Source of the DNA: Candidatus Njordarchaeota archaeon
Lineage (GTDB): Archaea > Asgardarchaeota > Njordarchaeia > Njordarchaeales > Njordarchaeaceae
Direction of reading: 5' to 3'
Assembly: GCA_029856625.1 (NCBI GenBank)
Contig: JAHKLG010000044.1
Coordinates: forward strand, 1 to 8,676
Length of the DNA: 8,676 nt
Shown: one piece after another, positions 1 to 5,442 of the stretch
How the letters are laid out: each line of letters starts with the position of its first letter
Numbering within the stretch: the first letter of the stretch is position 1
Program-made: the position numbers and the translations under genes
Notes under the pieces: model-generated
The model's database searches: none
Told to the model about the DNA's origin: nothing
Seen by the model: the letters and a program-made list of their open reading frames with translations, nothing else

Positions 1-582
1 CCCAGTAATTATCACTGCTGTTGCTAATCCTCTTTCGAAAGCATCAATTATCACTTCCTCTAGCTCTCTTTCCCCGAGAGGTTTTGCGTGTTTAACATGA
101 ACATCTGCGAGAATACCTATCTTAGCATCTAAGGATCTTGCCTTTCTCAGAACTTTAGGAGCAGCAGGCTCTATTATTCCGCTATCAGAGACTATTGTTT
201 CAACGTATGCATTAACTCTGATAAATCTCCCACCCGTAACGTATGCTATGGCTAATGATTCCTCAGCACTATTCCTGAGAACATTAACACCAACTGGAAC
301 AGATACCTCCCTAATGACCTCCTTAACAATCACGGCCATAGCAACTAACGTTTCTGGATCCTCAACCCTTTTAAGATAAGGCCTATCCCCAAAATTCTCA
401 ACAATGATGCCATCCACACCGCCATCCTCTAATGCCTTAGCATCCTTAATCGCATTACTCATTATCTTATCCATGTTACCATCGTATAATGGGCTACCTG
501 GTAGGGGTTTTAGATGAATAACACCAATTATAACTGGCGTTTCCTCCCCAAATATTTCATCAAATGAAGGAATTAGGTTCAT
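1..582 (-). CDS. BtpA-family TIM-barrel protein, C-terminus cut off by window edge
   Basis: The minus-strand frame is open from an ATG at 582 to base 1 (194 codons, no stop), so about the last quarter is missing compared with the usual length near 260 residues. The N-terminus has the family signature: a strand VIIGVIHLKPLPGSP (residues 17-31) followed by DGGVDGIIVENFGDRPY. Later come VPVGVNVLRNS, GGRFIRVNAYV and LADVHVKHAKPL, and the visible part ends GLATAVIITG. These are the strand ends of a BtpA/SgcQ TIM barrel (PF03437). The founding member, cyanobacterial BtpA, is a thylakoid protein needed for photosystem I stability; archaeal members have no settled reaction, so no function is assigned. 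A TATA box lies about 27 bases upstream of the ATG, which points to a leaderless, separately transcribed gene rather than the tail of the glyA operon. Family certain to high degree; function unknown. Confidence 0.85.
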   Translation of the reverse strand, partial: MNLIPSFDEIFGEETPVIIGVIHLKPLPGSPLYDGNMDKIMSNAIKDAKALEDGGVDGIIVENFGDRPYLKRVEDPETLVAMAVIVKEVIREVSVPVGVNVLRNSAEESLAIAYVTGGRFIRVNAYVETIVSDSGIIEPAAPKVLRKARSLDAKIGILADVHVKHAKPLGERELEEVIIDAFERGLATAVIITG

Positions 583-604
583 ATTCCGTCCCGATATGAG
601 TAAT

Positions 605-613
605 AAATATAAG
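605..613 (-). promoter_or_regulatory. TATA box of the BtpA-family gene (leaderless)
   Basis: The minus strand reads CTTATATTT here, a good archaeal box A. Its centre is about 27 bases before the A of the ATG at 582, which is the normal TATA-to-transcription-start distance. The transcript would therefore start at or within a base or two of the start codon. This fits the leaderless messages common in Thermoprotei and supports 582 as the true start. Confidence 0.5.
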
Positions 614-651
614 TTGAGTTGGTTGAGATTTCTAGCTTAAGCATTACTTCT

Positions 652-676
652 CAAAAATAAAAAATGGAAAAATAAG
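652..676 (-). terminator. T-rich terminator after the glyA-thyX-membrane protein operon
   Basis: Just after the stop codon of the last operon gene (699-701), the minus strand carries closely spaced T-runs (TTATTTTTCC then ATTTTTTATTTTTGA) with no hairpin. Runs of T alone are the usual archaeal termination signal. The position is between this stop and the separate promoter of the BtpA gene. Confidence 0.45.
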
Positions 677-698
677 TGAAAACTAGATTTATTTTTCC

Positions 699-1451
699 TT
701 AGCTTGAGATTACTTTTGCCTCTAACAAAACTGGTTCCTCTATTTTTTCCTCAGTAGTTTCAATTATCATGATTTTCACGGGTAATATTCTTTGAAGAGC
801 TTCTAATGCTTTCTTAACGAATAGGTAAAAAGATGTGATTCCTAATGCGAAGATTGCTCTTTCTATAGGTACATACGGTATCGCCATTATCCAATAAATC
901 GCTGGGATATTAAAGTAATATAGATACATCACTGATCCCACTGCATGATCGATGAATGTCGCTGAAAGGGCATATAAGTAGATTGTTGGTAAGTCGTGTT
1001 TCCAGAAAATTTTCCTGATATAAGGCTGTGCTATAATTATTACGATGGGGATAAGCCAATAAAGGCTGAAATACCATACTTGCCTACCAATCGGATGAAG
1101 GATGAATAGGAGAATTAATCCGATAGGTATTGCTAGATGATCTCTCTTCCTCTTAAACATTTTTGAGAAGAATACTCCAGCAATAAAGACTGGCAAATAG
1201 GAGATGTAAGAGAGATAATGTTTAGGGTGTGAGATACCTAAGAAGAATTGGAGGAGTCTGGCACCAAATATGGCTATGGCTCCAAATGACGCTCCAATAA
1301 ATGATGGTATGATAGGAGCAAACATTGCTAGCAGGGAGAATCTCCCCCCAGTACCAAATATTGGGTGAAGCTTTATCTTGGACAAAACTATCGTTGCCAT
1401 TAAGAAAAAGAATGTTAGGAAACTCTTGATAAGTAATCTCTCTTTCCTCAT
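699..1451 (-). CDS. Polytopic membrane protein resembling an ECF transporter S component
   Basis: A 250-residue protein with six or seven hydrophobic segments, roughly at residues 9-25, 38-66, 81-97, 107-121, 126-143, 157-180 and 186-212, and a short acidic cytoplasmic tail. The stretch GGRFSLLAMFAPIIPSFIGA (35-54), followed by SFGAIAIFGARLLQF, resembles the membrane-embedded substrate-binding (S) subunits of energy-coupling factor vitamin importers; the later DHAVGS, then PIER, also fit. No ATPase or T component is in the window, as expected for S subunits that share a central module encoded elsewhere. Its ATG overlaps the thyX stop as ATGA, and GAGGTGA lies 7 bases upstream, so it is translationally coupled to thyX. 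By context it may import a folate/pterin, flavin or B6-type precursor for SHMT and ThyX. The family call is from pattern only; it could be another small transporter. Confidence 0.5.
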   Translation of the reverse strand: MRKERLLIKSFLTFFFLMATIVLSKIKLHPIFGTGGRFSLLAMFAPIIPSFIGASFGAIAIFGARLLQFFLGISHPKHYLSYISYLPVFIAGVFFSKMFKRKRDHLAIPIGLILLFILHPIGRQVWYFSLYWLIPIVIIIAQPYIRKIFWKHDLPTIYLYALSATFIDHAVGSVMYLYYFNIPAIYWIMAIPYVPIERAIFALGITSFYLFVKKALEALQRILPVKIMIIETTEEKIEEPVLLEAKVISS

Positions 1452-2323
1452 TTCTTTCTCACCTCTAATATCACCTCAATATCAAGATTTATGGGCATAC
1501 CTAATCTCTCCGAAACATCCTTAACAACTTTCCTTGGAGCTCTATATCCGATCACATCAGTCAGATCTATTCGTAGAAATTCGCCTCTATCTAGATCATT
1601 AAACTTTTTTCTCATACTTTCAGCGATCTCACTCAAATTTTTTACCAGGGCTTCTACATCCTTCTTACAGGCATTCTTTCTAGTACCCCTGCAGACTCCT
1701 TCGTATATGCAAGATGGACCTACGCCTTCGAAGATGTTTGGATGAACTATTAACCCAGCTACTAATAAAGCATTGGCTACCGTTCTTATCTCCCATTGAG
1801 CGTCATAGCACATTCTCTGATAAAGGATGTGGATGTATTCTTCGGCATCAAAAGCTGATGATATATGAGTTTTAACACCTATTGGTAATGCAAAGCGAGC
1901 ATCTTCGGGAGGAATGCCCATTTCTAATAATTTCAGGTATGTTTCCCCAGCCCTTAACTGGCTCTTCACGTATTCAATAACAGCATCAGCTCCTTTCTCC
2001 ACTATTGTTGGGGGTACAACGAACCAATTTGTAGACGAAGTATCTATTTTAACGAATCTTAAGCTCTGTTGCATGTGAGCAGCTACCCTGTAACGCACCC
2101 ATTGATGAGTAAAGCTTCTTGATACACCTTCAATAACAATGATGTAATAAGGAAAATCAAGTACTGAGGAAAGCTTCATCTTCTTAGTCCATTTTATCAT
2201 CTTCCTAATATCCTCTTGGGAAGGATGGATATCTGCTGCGCTTTTGCTTGATCTCGTAGCTAATGCTCCAGCTGTTAGTATTTTCTCGCTATCCTCTAAA
2301 TAATCTAGCAAGACGATCCTCAT
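1448..2323 (-). CDS. thyX: Flavin-dependent thymidylate synthase ThyX
   Basis: ThyX makes dTMP from dUMP using a methylene-tetrahydropterin and FAD/NAD(P)H, replacing ThyA. The 291-residue protein carries the ThyX signature as RYR-X7-S at residues 77-87, preceded by GVSRSFTHQW. The canonical form is RHR-X7-S, so the His is Tyr here. LPIGVKTH (146-153) and DAQWEIR (174-180) follow; the latter holds the conserved Arg used for dUMP binding. After it comes a Cys cluster, C205-X5-C211-X7-C219. The start overlaps the last 35 bases of glyA and has GGTGG upstream; the stop overlaps the next gene as ATGA. It is longer than the common 220-250 residues, with an extra C-terminal segment of about 60 residues. 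The coupling to glyA fits, because SHMT makes its one-carbon donor. Confidence 0.9.
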   Translation of the reverse strand: MRIVLLDYLEDSEKILTAGALATRSSKSAADIHPSQEDIRKMIKWTKKMKLSSVLDFPYYIIVIEGVSRSFTHQWVRYRVAAHMQQSLRFVKIDTSSTNWFVVPPTIVEKGADAVIEYVKSQLRAGETYLKLLEMGIPPEDARFALPIGVKTHISSAFDAEEYIHILYQRMCYDAQWEIRTVANALLVAGLIVHPNIFEGVGPSCIYEGVCRGTRKNACKKDVEALVKNLSEIAESMRKKFNDLDRGEFLRIDLTDVIGYRAPRKVVKDVSERLGMPINLDIEVILEVRKK

Positions 2324-3590
2324 ATTTATCCACCGGGAAGCAATATTTTATCTCTCTGAACTCCTTCCGAAACTCTGTCACCTCCTCTTTTACATTCTTA
2401 TCTTCATGAAGAACTTTGTGAAAGAGCTCAGCGATGTAGCGCATCTCACTCTCTTTCATTCCCCATCGGGTTAATTCTTGGACGCCGATTCTTATACCGC
2501 TTGGATTATGAGTAGCATCTTTATCAGAGTCCCATGGTAATGCGACCTTAGTCACAATAATATTACTTTCTTCAAGTTTTTTCGCAACAATTCTGCCGCC
2601 ACCTATCTCTCTAACATCCATCAATACCTGGTGGGATTCGGTAAATCCTTTATGAGGGCAAAGTACTTTGAATCCTAGTGAGTATAATTCCTCAGCGAGG
2701 GCCTTAGCATTCCTGATCACTTGACTAGCATAAGCTTCTCCATACTCGTTCATTTCTAGAGCAGTTATTCCAAGTGCTGGAAATCGGTGCATATGGTGAT
2801 TATAAACAACACCAGGGAAGGTTACTCTCTCTATCTTTCTCCATAGAGCCTCATCAAGATCCTTCCTAGCGATTATTGCGCCGCCTTGAGGCCCTGGGAA
2901 CGTTTTATGTGTTGACGTAGTTATTATATCGGCTCCTTCAAGCAGGGGTTTCTGAAACTTTCCTCCCCAAATAAGCCCGAAGACGTGAGCTGCGTCGTAT
3001 ATAATCTTTATTTTCGGATCTATAGCATCTCTTATCTCTTTAACTGGTTCTGGAAAGATAAAGACTGATCTGCCGAAAATAACTAGCTTGGGTTTAATAC
3101 TATTTATCAGCTCAATGGTTCTATCCACATCCACAACCATATCTTGAGGATCGAAATACATAGGCACTTCAGCGAGACCAAGGATGCCCGCCACACCATA
3201 CTTGGTATGGGATACATGAGCACCAGCTGTTAATTTAGGAGAGACAATGACATCGCCTATCTTAGTTAATGAGCGCATGACTATTAGATTAGCAATACCA
3301 CCGCTGAGTGGTCTAAGCTCAACATATGGAGTATTGAACCTTTTCTGAAAAATTTCCTTGACAACATATTCTATTTCCATAGCATACTTTGTCCCTTGGT
3401 AGTGGGATTCACCATTATGCTCATTATAACGACCCATAAAATCGGATACGTATAATCTCTCAGCGAGTGGTGACATAACGTTCTCTGATGCAACCATATT
3501 AAGACATTGATAACGTCTCCAGCTATTTTGTTTCTCCACAATTGATAATATTTTCTCCAAATAATCCATCTCCAATCCCAAATAACGCAT
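2289..3590 (-). CDS. glyA: Serine (glycine) hydroxymethyltransferase
   Basis: A PLP enzyme interconverting serine and glycine and loading the one-carbon unit onto a tetrahydropterin (in archaea, tetrahydrofolate or a methanopterin-type carrier). At 433 residues it has full family length. Visible landmarks are NMVASENVMSPL (31-42), the active-site ESHYQGTKY (61-69), YDAAHVFGL (198-206; Asp and His contact PLP), the Schiff-base lysine K229 in TTSTHKTFPGPQGG, and SGIRIGVQELTRWGM (364-378), whose R367 should bind the substrate carboxylate. YQGTKY in place of the bacterial YYGG pattern is archaeal. It is the first gene of the operon; thyX begins inside its 3' end. Start: either the ATG at 3590 or the in-frame ATG at 3569 (MDYLEKIL). 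Neither has a convincing ribosome-binding site, and 3590 may be leaderless. Confidence 0.92.
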   Translation of the reverse strand: MRYLGLEMDYLEKILSIVEKQNSWRRYQCLNMVASENVMSPLAERLYVSDFMGRYNEHNGESHYQGTKYAMEIEYVVKEIFQKRFNTPYVELRPLSGGIANLIVMRSLTKIGDVIVSPKLTAGAHVSHTKYGVAGILGLAEVPMYFDPQDMVVDVDRTIELINSIKPKLVIFGRSVFIFPEPVKEIRDAIDPKIKIIYDAAHVFGLIWGGKFQKPLLEGADIITTSTHKTFPGPQGGAIIARKDLDEALWRKIERVTFPGVVYNHHMHRFPALGITALEMNEYGEAYASQVIRNAKALAEELYSLGFKVLCPHKGFTESHQVLMDVREIGGGRIVAKKLEESNIIVTKVALPWDSDKDATHNPSGIRIGVQELTRWGMKESEMRYIAELFHKVLHEDKNVKEEVTEFRKEFREIKYCFPVDKYEDRLARLFRG

Positions 3591-3625
3591 GAAATGATAA
3601 TCTTAAGAGCCCTTTATGCGAGGGG

Positions 3626-3648
3626 TATCATATTATTTATCATATTAT
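3626..3648. repeat. 12-bp-period direct repeat in the glyA divergent promoter region
   Basis: TATCATATTAT occurs twice (3626-3636 and 3638-3648), separated by one T. The pair lies 36-58 bases upstream of the glyA start, between the divergent glyA operon and the plus-strand membrane gene. It is very AT-rich and may simply be promoter sequence, or it could be an operator for a DNA-binding regulator spanning about one helical turn per copy. No regulator gene is in the window. Confidence 0.3.
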
Positions 3649-3711
3649 AGAAGGATTATGATCTTATTAGCAGGAGTTCATTAGTATTAATGATTATAAA
3701 TTGCCTTATTA

Positions 3712-3719
3712 CTTATATT
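3712..3719 (+). promoter_or_regulatory. Candidate TATA box for the four-helix membrane protein
   Basis: CTTATATT matches archaeal box A and would place transcription start near 3740, giving a leader of about 25 bases. That leader contains the GGTG ribosome-binding site at 3755-3758. The spacing is consistent but the surrounding region is AT-rich, so other boxes are possible. Confidence 0.4.
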
Positions 3720-3764
3720 TGTAATATTGAGGATTTCTTAATGATCCTGGTTTAGGTGTATGGT

Positions 3765-4172
3765 ATGGCTGCGAGGCTTGCGGGTGCGAAGATTATCGGA
3801 TCATTATTTATTTTGGTGGGCATAATTCTAATACTGTCTGGAATATCAAGTTATGTGACGCTTCCTGGTTTAGAGAACATTCTAAAAGAAGTGGCTTCAT
3901 ATTTGGCTACAGTAGGTGCTGTTAGGGAAATTGTCTATGGAATATTAGCCATGGCGCTAGGTGTGGGGCTTATTAAGGAGGAAGAATGGGCAGCTGGGGG
4001 TACATCCATTCTCATCCTAGTACTTTTGGTAGAACTAGTACCCCAGACTTGGTACTTATTAACTAGATTCTCAATAACGAATCTCCCATTGATCGGATGG
4101 TTGTACATTGGAGCGACATTAATCTCGATAATAATTCTCATTTACCTAATAGTTGCTAAGGGCTGGAGATAA
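3765..4172 (+). CDS. Small four-helix membrane protein of unknown function
   Basis: A 135-residue integral membrane protein with four hydrophobic segments at about residues 8-29, 50-70, 76-99 and 109-130, joined by short loops. The KEEEW between helices 2 and 3 is the main charged loop. The start is placed at ATG 3765, because GGTG at 3755-3758 sits 6 bases upstream as a Shine-Dalgarno sequence; an in-frame GTG at 3756 would add three residues but would consume that site. It is transcribed divergently from glyA and followed by a clear T-rich terminator, so it is probably monocistronic. I do not recognise a family. The four-helix layout with glycine-rich first and second helices resembles small uncharacterised archaeal membrane proteins; no substrate or partner can be proposed. 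Confidence 0.7.
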   Translation: MAARLAGAKIIGSLFILVGIILILSGISSYVTLPGLENILKEVASYLATVGAVREIVYGILAMALGVGLIKEEEWAAGGTSILILVLLVELVPQTWYLLTRFSITNLPLIGWLYIGATLISIIILIYLIVAKGWR

Positions 4173-4187
4173 AGTAATCTTTCTTCA

Positions 4188-4215
4188 TTTAAGTTTTTCT
4201 TTTTTATGATTTTTT
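4188..4215 (+). terminator. T-rich terminator after the four-helix membrane gene
   Basis: Three runs of five or six T (4194-4198, 4200-4205, 4210-4215) begin about 20 bases after the stop codon of the plus-strand gene, with no hairpin. This is a typical archaeal oligo-T termination region. Confidence 0.55.
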
Positions 4216-4376
4216 AGAAAGATTTTTCACAGAAATCATGATAAATGTAAAGTGCGAATTAATTGAGTGTTCCTTGTTTGTTAGAAATTTTACAATTTTC
4301 TTCTAGAGGGGCGAGTTAAAAACTGTATAAGGCATTTTATAGATTAGGAATCCTAGAAGAATTGTGTGTGTAAACA

Positions 4377-4412
4377 GAGCTGGCCGAGAAGGCAAAGAAG
4401 GCATCAGAATAA
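4377..4412 (+). pseudogene. Possible 3' remnant of an alanine-rich coiled-coil gene
   Basis: The plus strand encodes ELAEKAKKASE then a TAA stop (4410-4412), with an in-frame TAA at 4371 just before. The peptide resembles residues 220-231 of the coiled-coil protein encoded at 6707-7459 (EMAEKAKKEAEK), and the DNA is similar too. It is purine-rich coding-like sequence in an otherwise AT-rich gap (4173-4424), so it may be the tail of a deleted paralogue. It is only 12 codons; chance is quite possible. Nothing else was recognised in this gap. Confidence 0.25.
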
Positions 4413-4424
4413 GTTGTTTTCTAC

Positions 4425-4951
4425 TTAGCTTAGAAATAGGTTAGACCAATTCAATGTTCTTATCGGTTCTTTAGCTATCCTCTTAAAATTCATGTAAGCG
4501 ATTAGATCTGCGAGTTGTGAATAAATGCCATTGTACGTTAGAGTTGAGAAATATTTACGTATTTGTGGCTCGAATGGGACAAATTCCTTATCCAAATCTA
4601 TTGCACCCACATACATCGGGACTGAGGAGAGGATTTTCTTAAGAATTTTAACCAGGATAATCCCAGCAGCCTTTACTTTTGGTATTCTCTTTGTTCTTGA
4701 TAATTTCCTCGCCTCTCTAAGTAAGTCAGTATCGATGCTATAGAATCTTAAACCACTGCATTCATCAACCACTCTATAAAACGCCTTATTAGTATCGATT
4801 TCTTATCACGTTTAAACTTGGATACATGAATCCGAGGCTCTCTCACAGATCTCAGCAAGTAATTGTACAGAAATTCCAACTCACTAGACTCCCCGATAAC
4901 TATTCCCAAAAACCTAAAATTATCACTAGCATCCAAGCCCAGATAAATCAT
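4425..4951 (-). pseudogene. DUF3800-like (RNase H-like fold) gene split by one frameshift
   Basis: Two minus-strand frames, 4748-4951 and 4425-4772, form one gene. Adding one base brings the span to 528 bases, giving a coherent 175-residue protein. The simplest repair is one extra T in the T4 run at 4778-4781, joining ...KKSILIRRF to YRVVDECSGLRFYSIDT... . The first frame opens MIYLGLDASDN, then EPRIHVSKF; the second ends YNGIYSQLADLIAY. An N-terminal Asp strand, a mid-protein E..H and a terminal QLADLIAY are the layout of DUF3800 proteins, putative RNase H-fold nucleases often found near mobile elements. It has a good start: GAGG 8 bases before the ATG and a TATA box at the correct distance. 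The break may be real decay, a sequencing error in a homopolymer or, less likely, a programmed -1 shift. Family assignment is tentative. Confidence 0.55.
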
Positions 4952-4996
4952 ATAGGAATCCTCACAAAATCAACACGCTTAAAAACAAAACGATAG

Positions 4997-5005
4997 CTTA
5001 TAAAA
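4997..5005 (-). promoter_or_regulatory. TATA box of the DUF3800-like gene, at the edge of the repeat array
   Basis: The minus strand reads TTTTATAAG, about 50 bases before the ATG at 4951. Transcription would begin near 4975, leaving a 24-base leader that contains the GAGG ribosome-binding site (4960-4963). The repeat array begins 12 bases upstream of this box, so proteins bound to the array could affect this promoter. Because the box is nearly symmetrical it could also serve the plus strand, but then RNA would start inside the first hairpin. Confidence 0.45.
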
Positions 5006-5016
5006 TATTTGATGAT

Positions 5017-5187
5017 CCGCCCGTGAGGGCGGTGATGCTAGGGCTGATGTGGCCGGCCGAACCCCTAGCTATACCGCCCGTGAGGGCGGTGATGCTAGGG
5101 CTGATGTGGCCGGCCGAACCCCTAGCTATACCGCCCGTGAGGGCGGTGATGCTAGGGCTGATGTGGCCGGCCGAACCCCTAGCTATT
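5017..5187 (+). repeat. Three tandem 57-bp GC-rich units, candidate structured RNA
   Basis: Copies are at 5017-5073, 5074-5130 and 5131-5187; they are identical except for the last base of copy 3. G+C is 38 of 57 against clearly AT-rich flanks, which in AT-rich hyperthermophiles is a hallmark of structured RNA genes. Each unit has a perfect 6-bp hairpin CCGCCC-GTGA-GGGCGG capped by a GNRA-type tetraloop (unit bases 1-16). After the linker TGAT comes a 7-bp stem GCTAGGG/CCCTAGC enclosing 19 bases with CTGATG, the palindrome GGCCGGCC and GAAC; then a TATA linker. Polarity is suggested by eight T right after copy 3 on the plus strand. Alternatives are a DNA-level operator or partition site, or amplified debris of a transposon end (IS200/IS605 elements carry such hairpins), though no tnpA or tnpB is present. 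The known identity was not recognised. Confidence 0.9.
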
Positions 5188-5193
5188 TTTTTT
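5186..5193 (+). terminator. T8 tract closing the repeat array
   Basis: Eight consecutive T follow the last GCTA of copy 3, directly after its closing stem. In archaea an oligo-T of this length can end transcription, and the hairpin right before it would help. It marks the plus strand as the likely sense of any array transcript. Confidence 0.45.
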
Positions 5194-5442
5194 CTTCATT
5201 AGCCTGAATAAGGCAGATTTTTCTCACTGGTAGAGTGATTAGTTCCCTAGTCTTGATTAATGAAGTTTTATTTGCTTTTCTGAGATCTTCTTTTCTGGTT
5301 TTCTAGGGATGTGTGATAAGGCATTTTTATGAAAAATTTTTAAAAAATTTGGATACCTTAGATGAGGAGTATTTGTGTCGAAATCTGACAGAAAACATCA
5401 GTAATATCACTATTGTGATCAATGACATCTGGGGGAAAGGAT
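5194..5442. other. AT-rich gap between repeat array and transporter gene
   Basis: Nothing definite was recognised. A run near 5335-5350 (TTTTTAAAAAATTT) could hold a TATA element for the transporter, giving a leader of about 70 bases. A plus-strand frame starting with GTG at 5313 runs 150 bases into the transporter gene and is probably chance. Confidence 0.5.

Larger units (their letters stand above)
5010..5195 (+). ncRNA. Hypothetical small RNA made of three repeat modules
   Basis: Reading the array as a plus-strand transcript gives about 180 bases with six stem-loops ending in an oligo-U tract. A weak TATA-like CTTAAAAA at 4979-4986 would place the start near 5012, just before the first hairpin. 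The evidence is structure, base composition and the T-tract only; expression is inferred. It could instead be the 5' leader of the transporter gene 250 bases downstream, but the T-tract argues for an independent end. Confidence 0.35.

Noticed and set aside
1491..1745. Plus-strand frame opposite thyX
   Set aside because: It lies wholly within a confidently identified gene and has no family features; it is antisense shadow.
5010..5046. Box C/D sRNA (TGATGA at 5010-5015 and CTGA at 5043-5046)
   Set aside because: The sequence between the boxes is taken up by a perfect hairpin, leaving no free guide, and the boxes fall at different spacings or are absent in the later copies.
5033..5065. Fluoride (crcB) riboswitch, because of the shared GGGCTGATG word
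   Set aside because: The order of stems and the pseudoknot pairing do not match, and no CrcB or Fluc gene follows. The shared word is short.
5041..5068. Hammerhead ribozyme core (CTGATG ... GAA)
   Set aside because: The strands flanking CTGATG and GAA pair with each other, so the three-way junction is impossible. The invariant A after CUGAUG is T, and the middle stem would have no proper loop.
5017..5187. CRISPR array
   Set aside because: The whole 57-bp unit is identical in every copy, so there are no unique spacers between repeats, and no cas genes are near.
5017..5187. IS200/IS605 right end or TnpB guide-RNA scaffold
   Set aside because: The hairpin style is suggestive, but there is no tnpA or tnpB, no target-site signature, and three tandem copies are not typical. 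Kept only as an alternative in the repeat entry.
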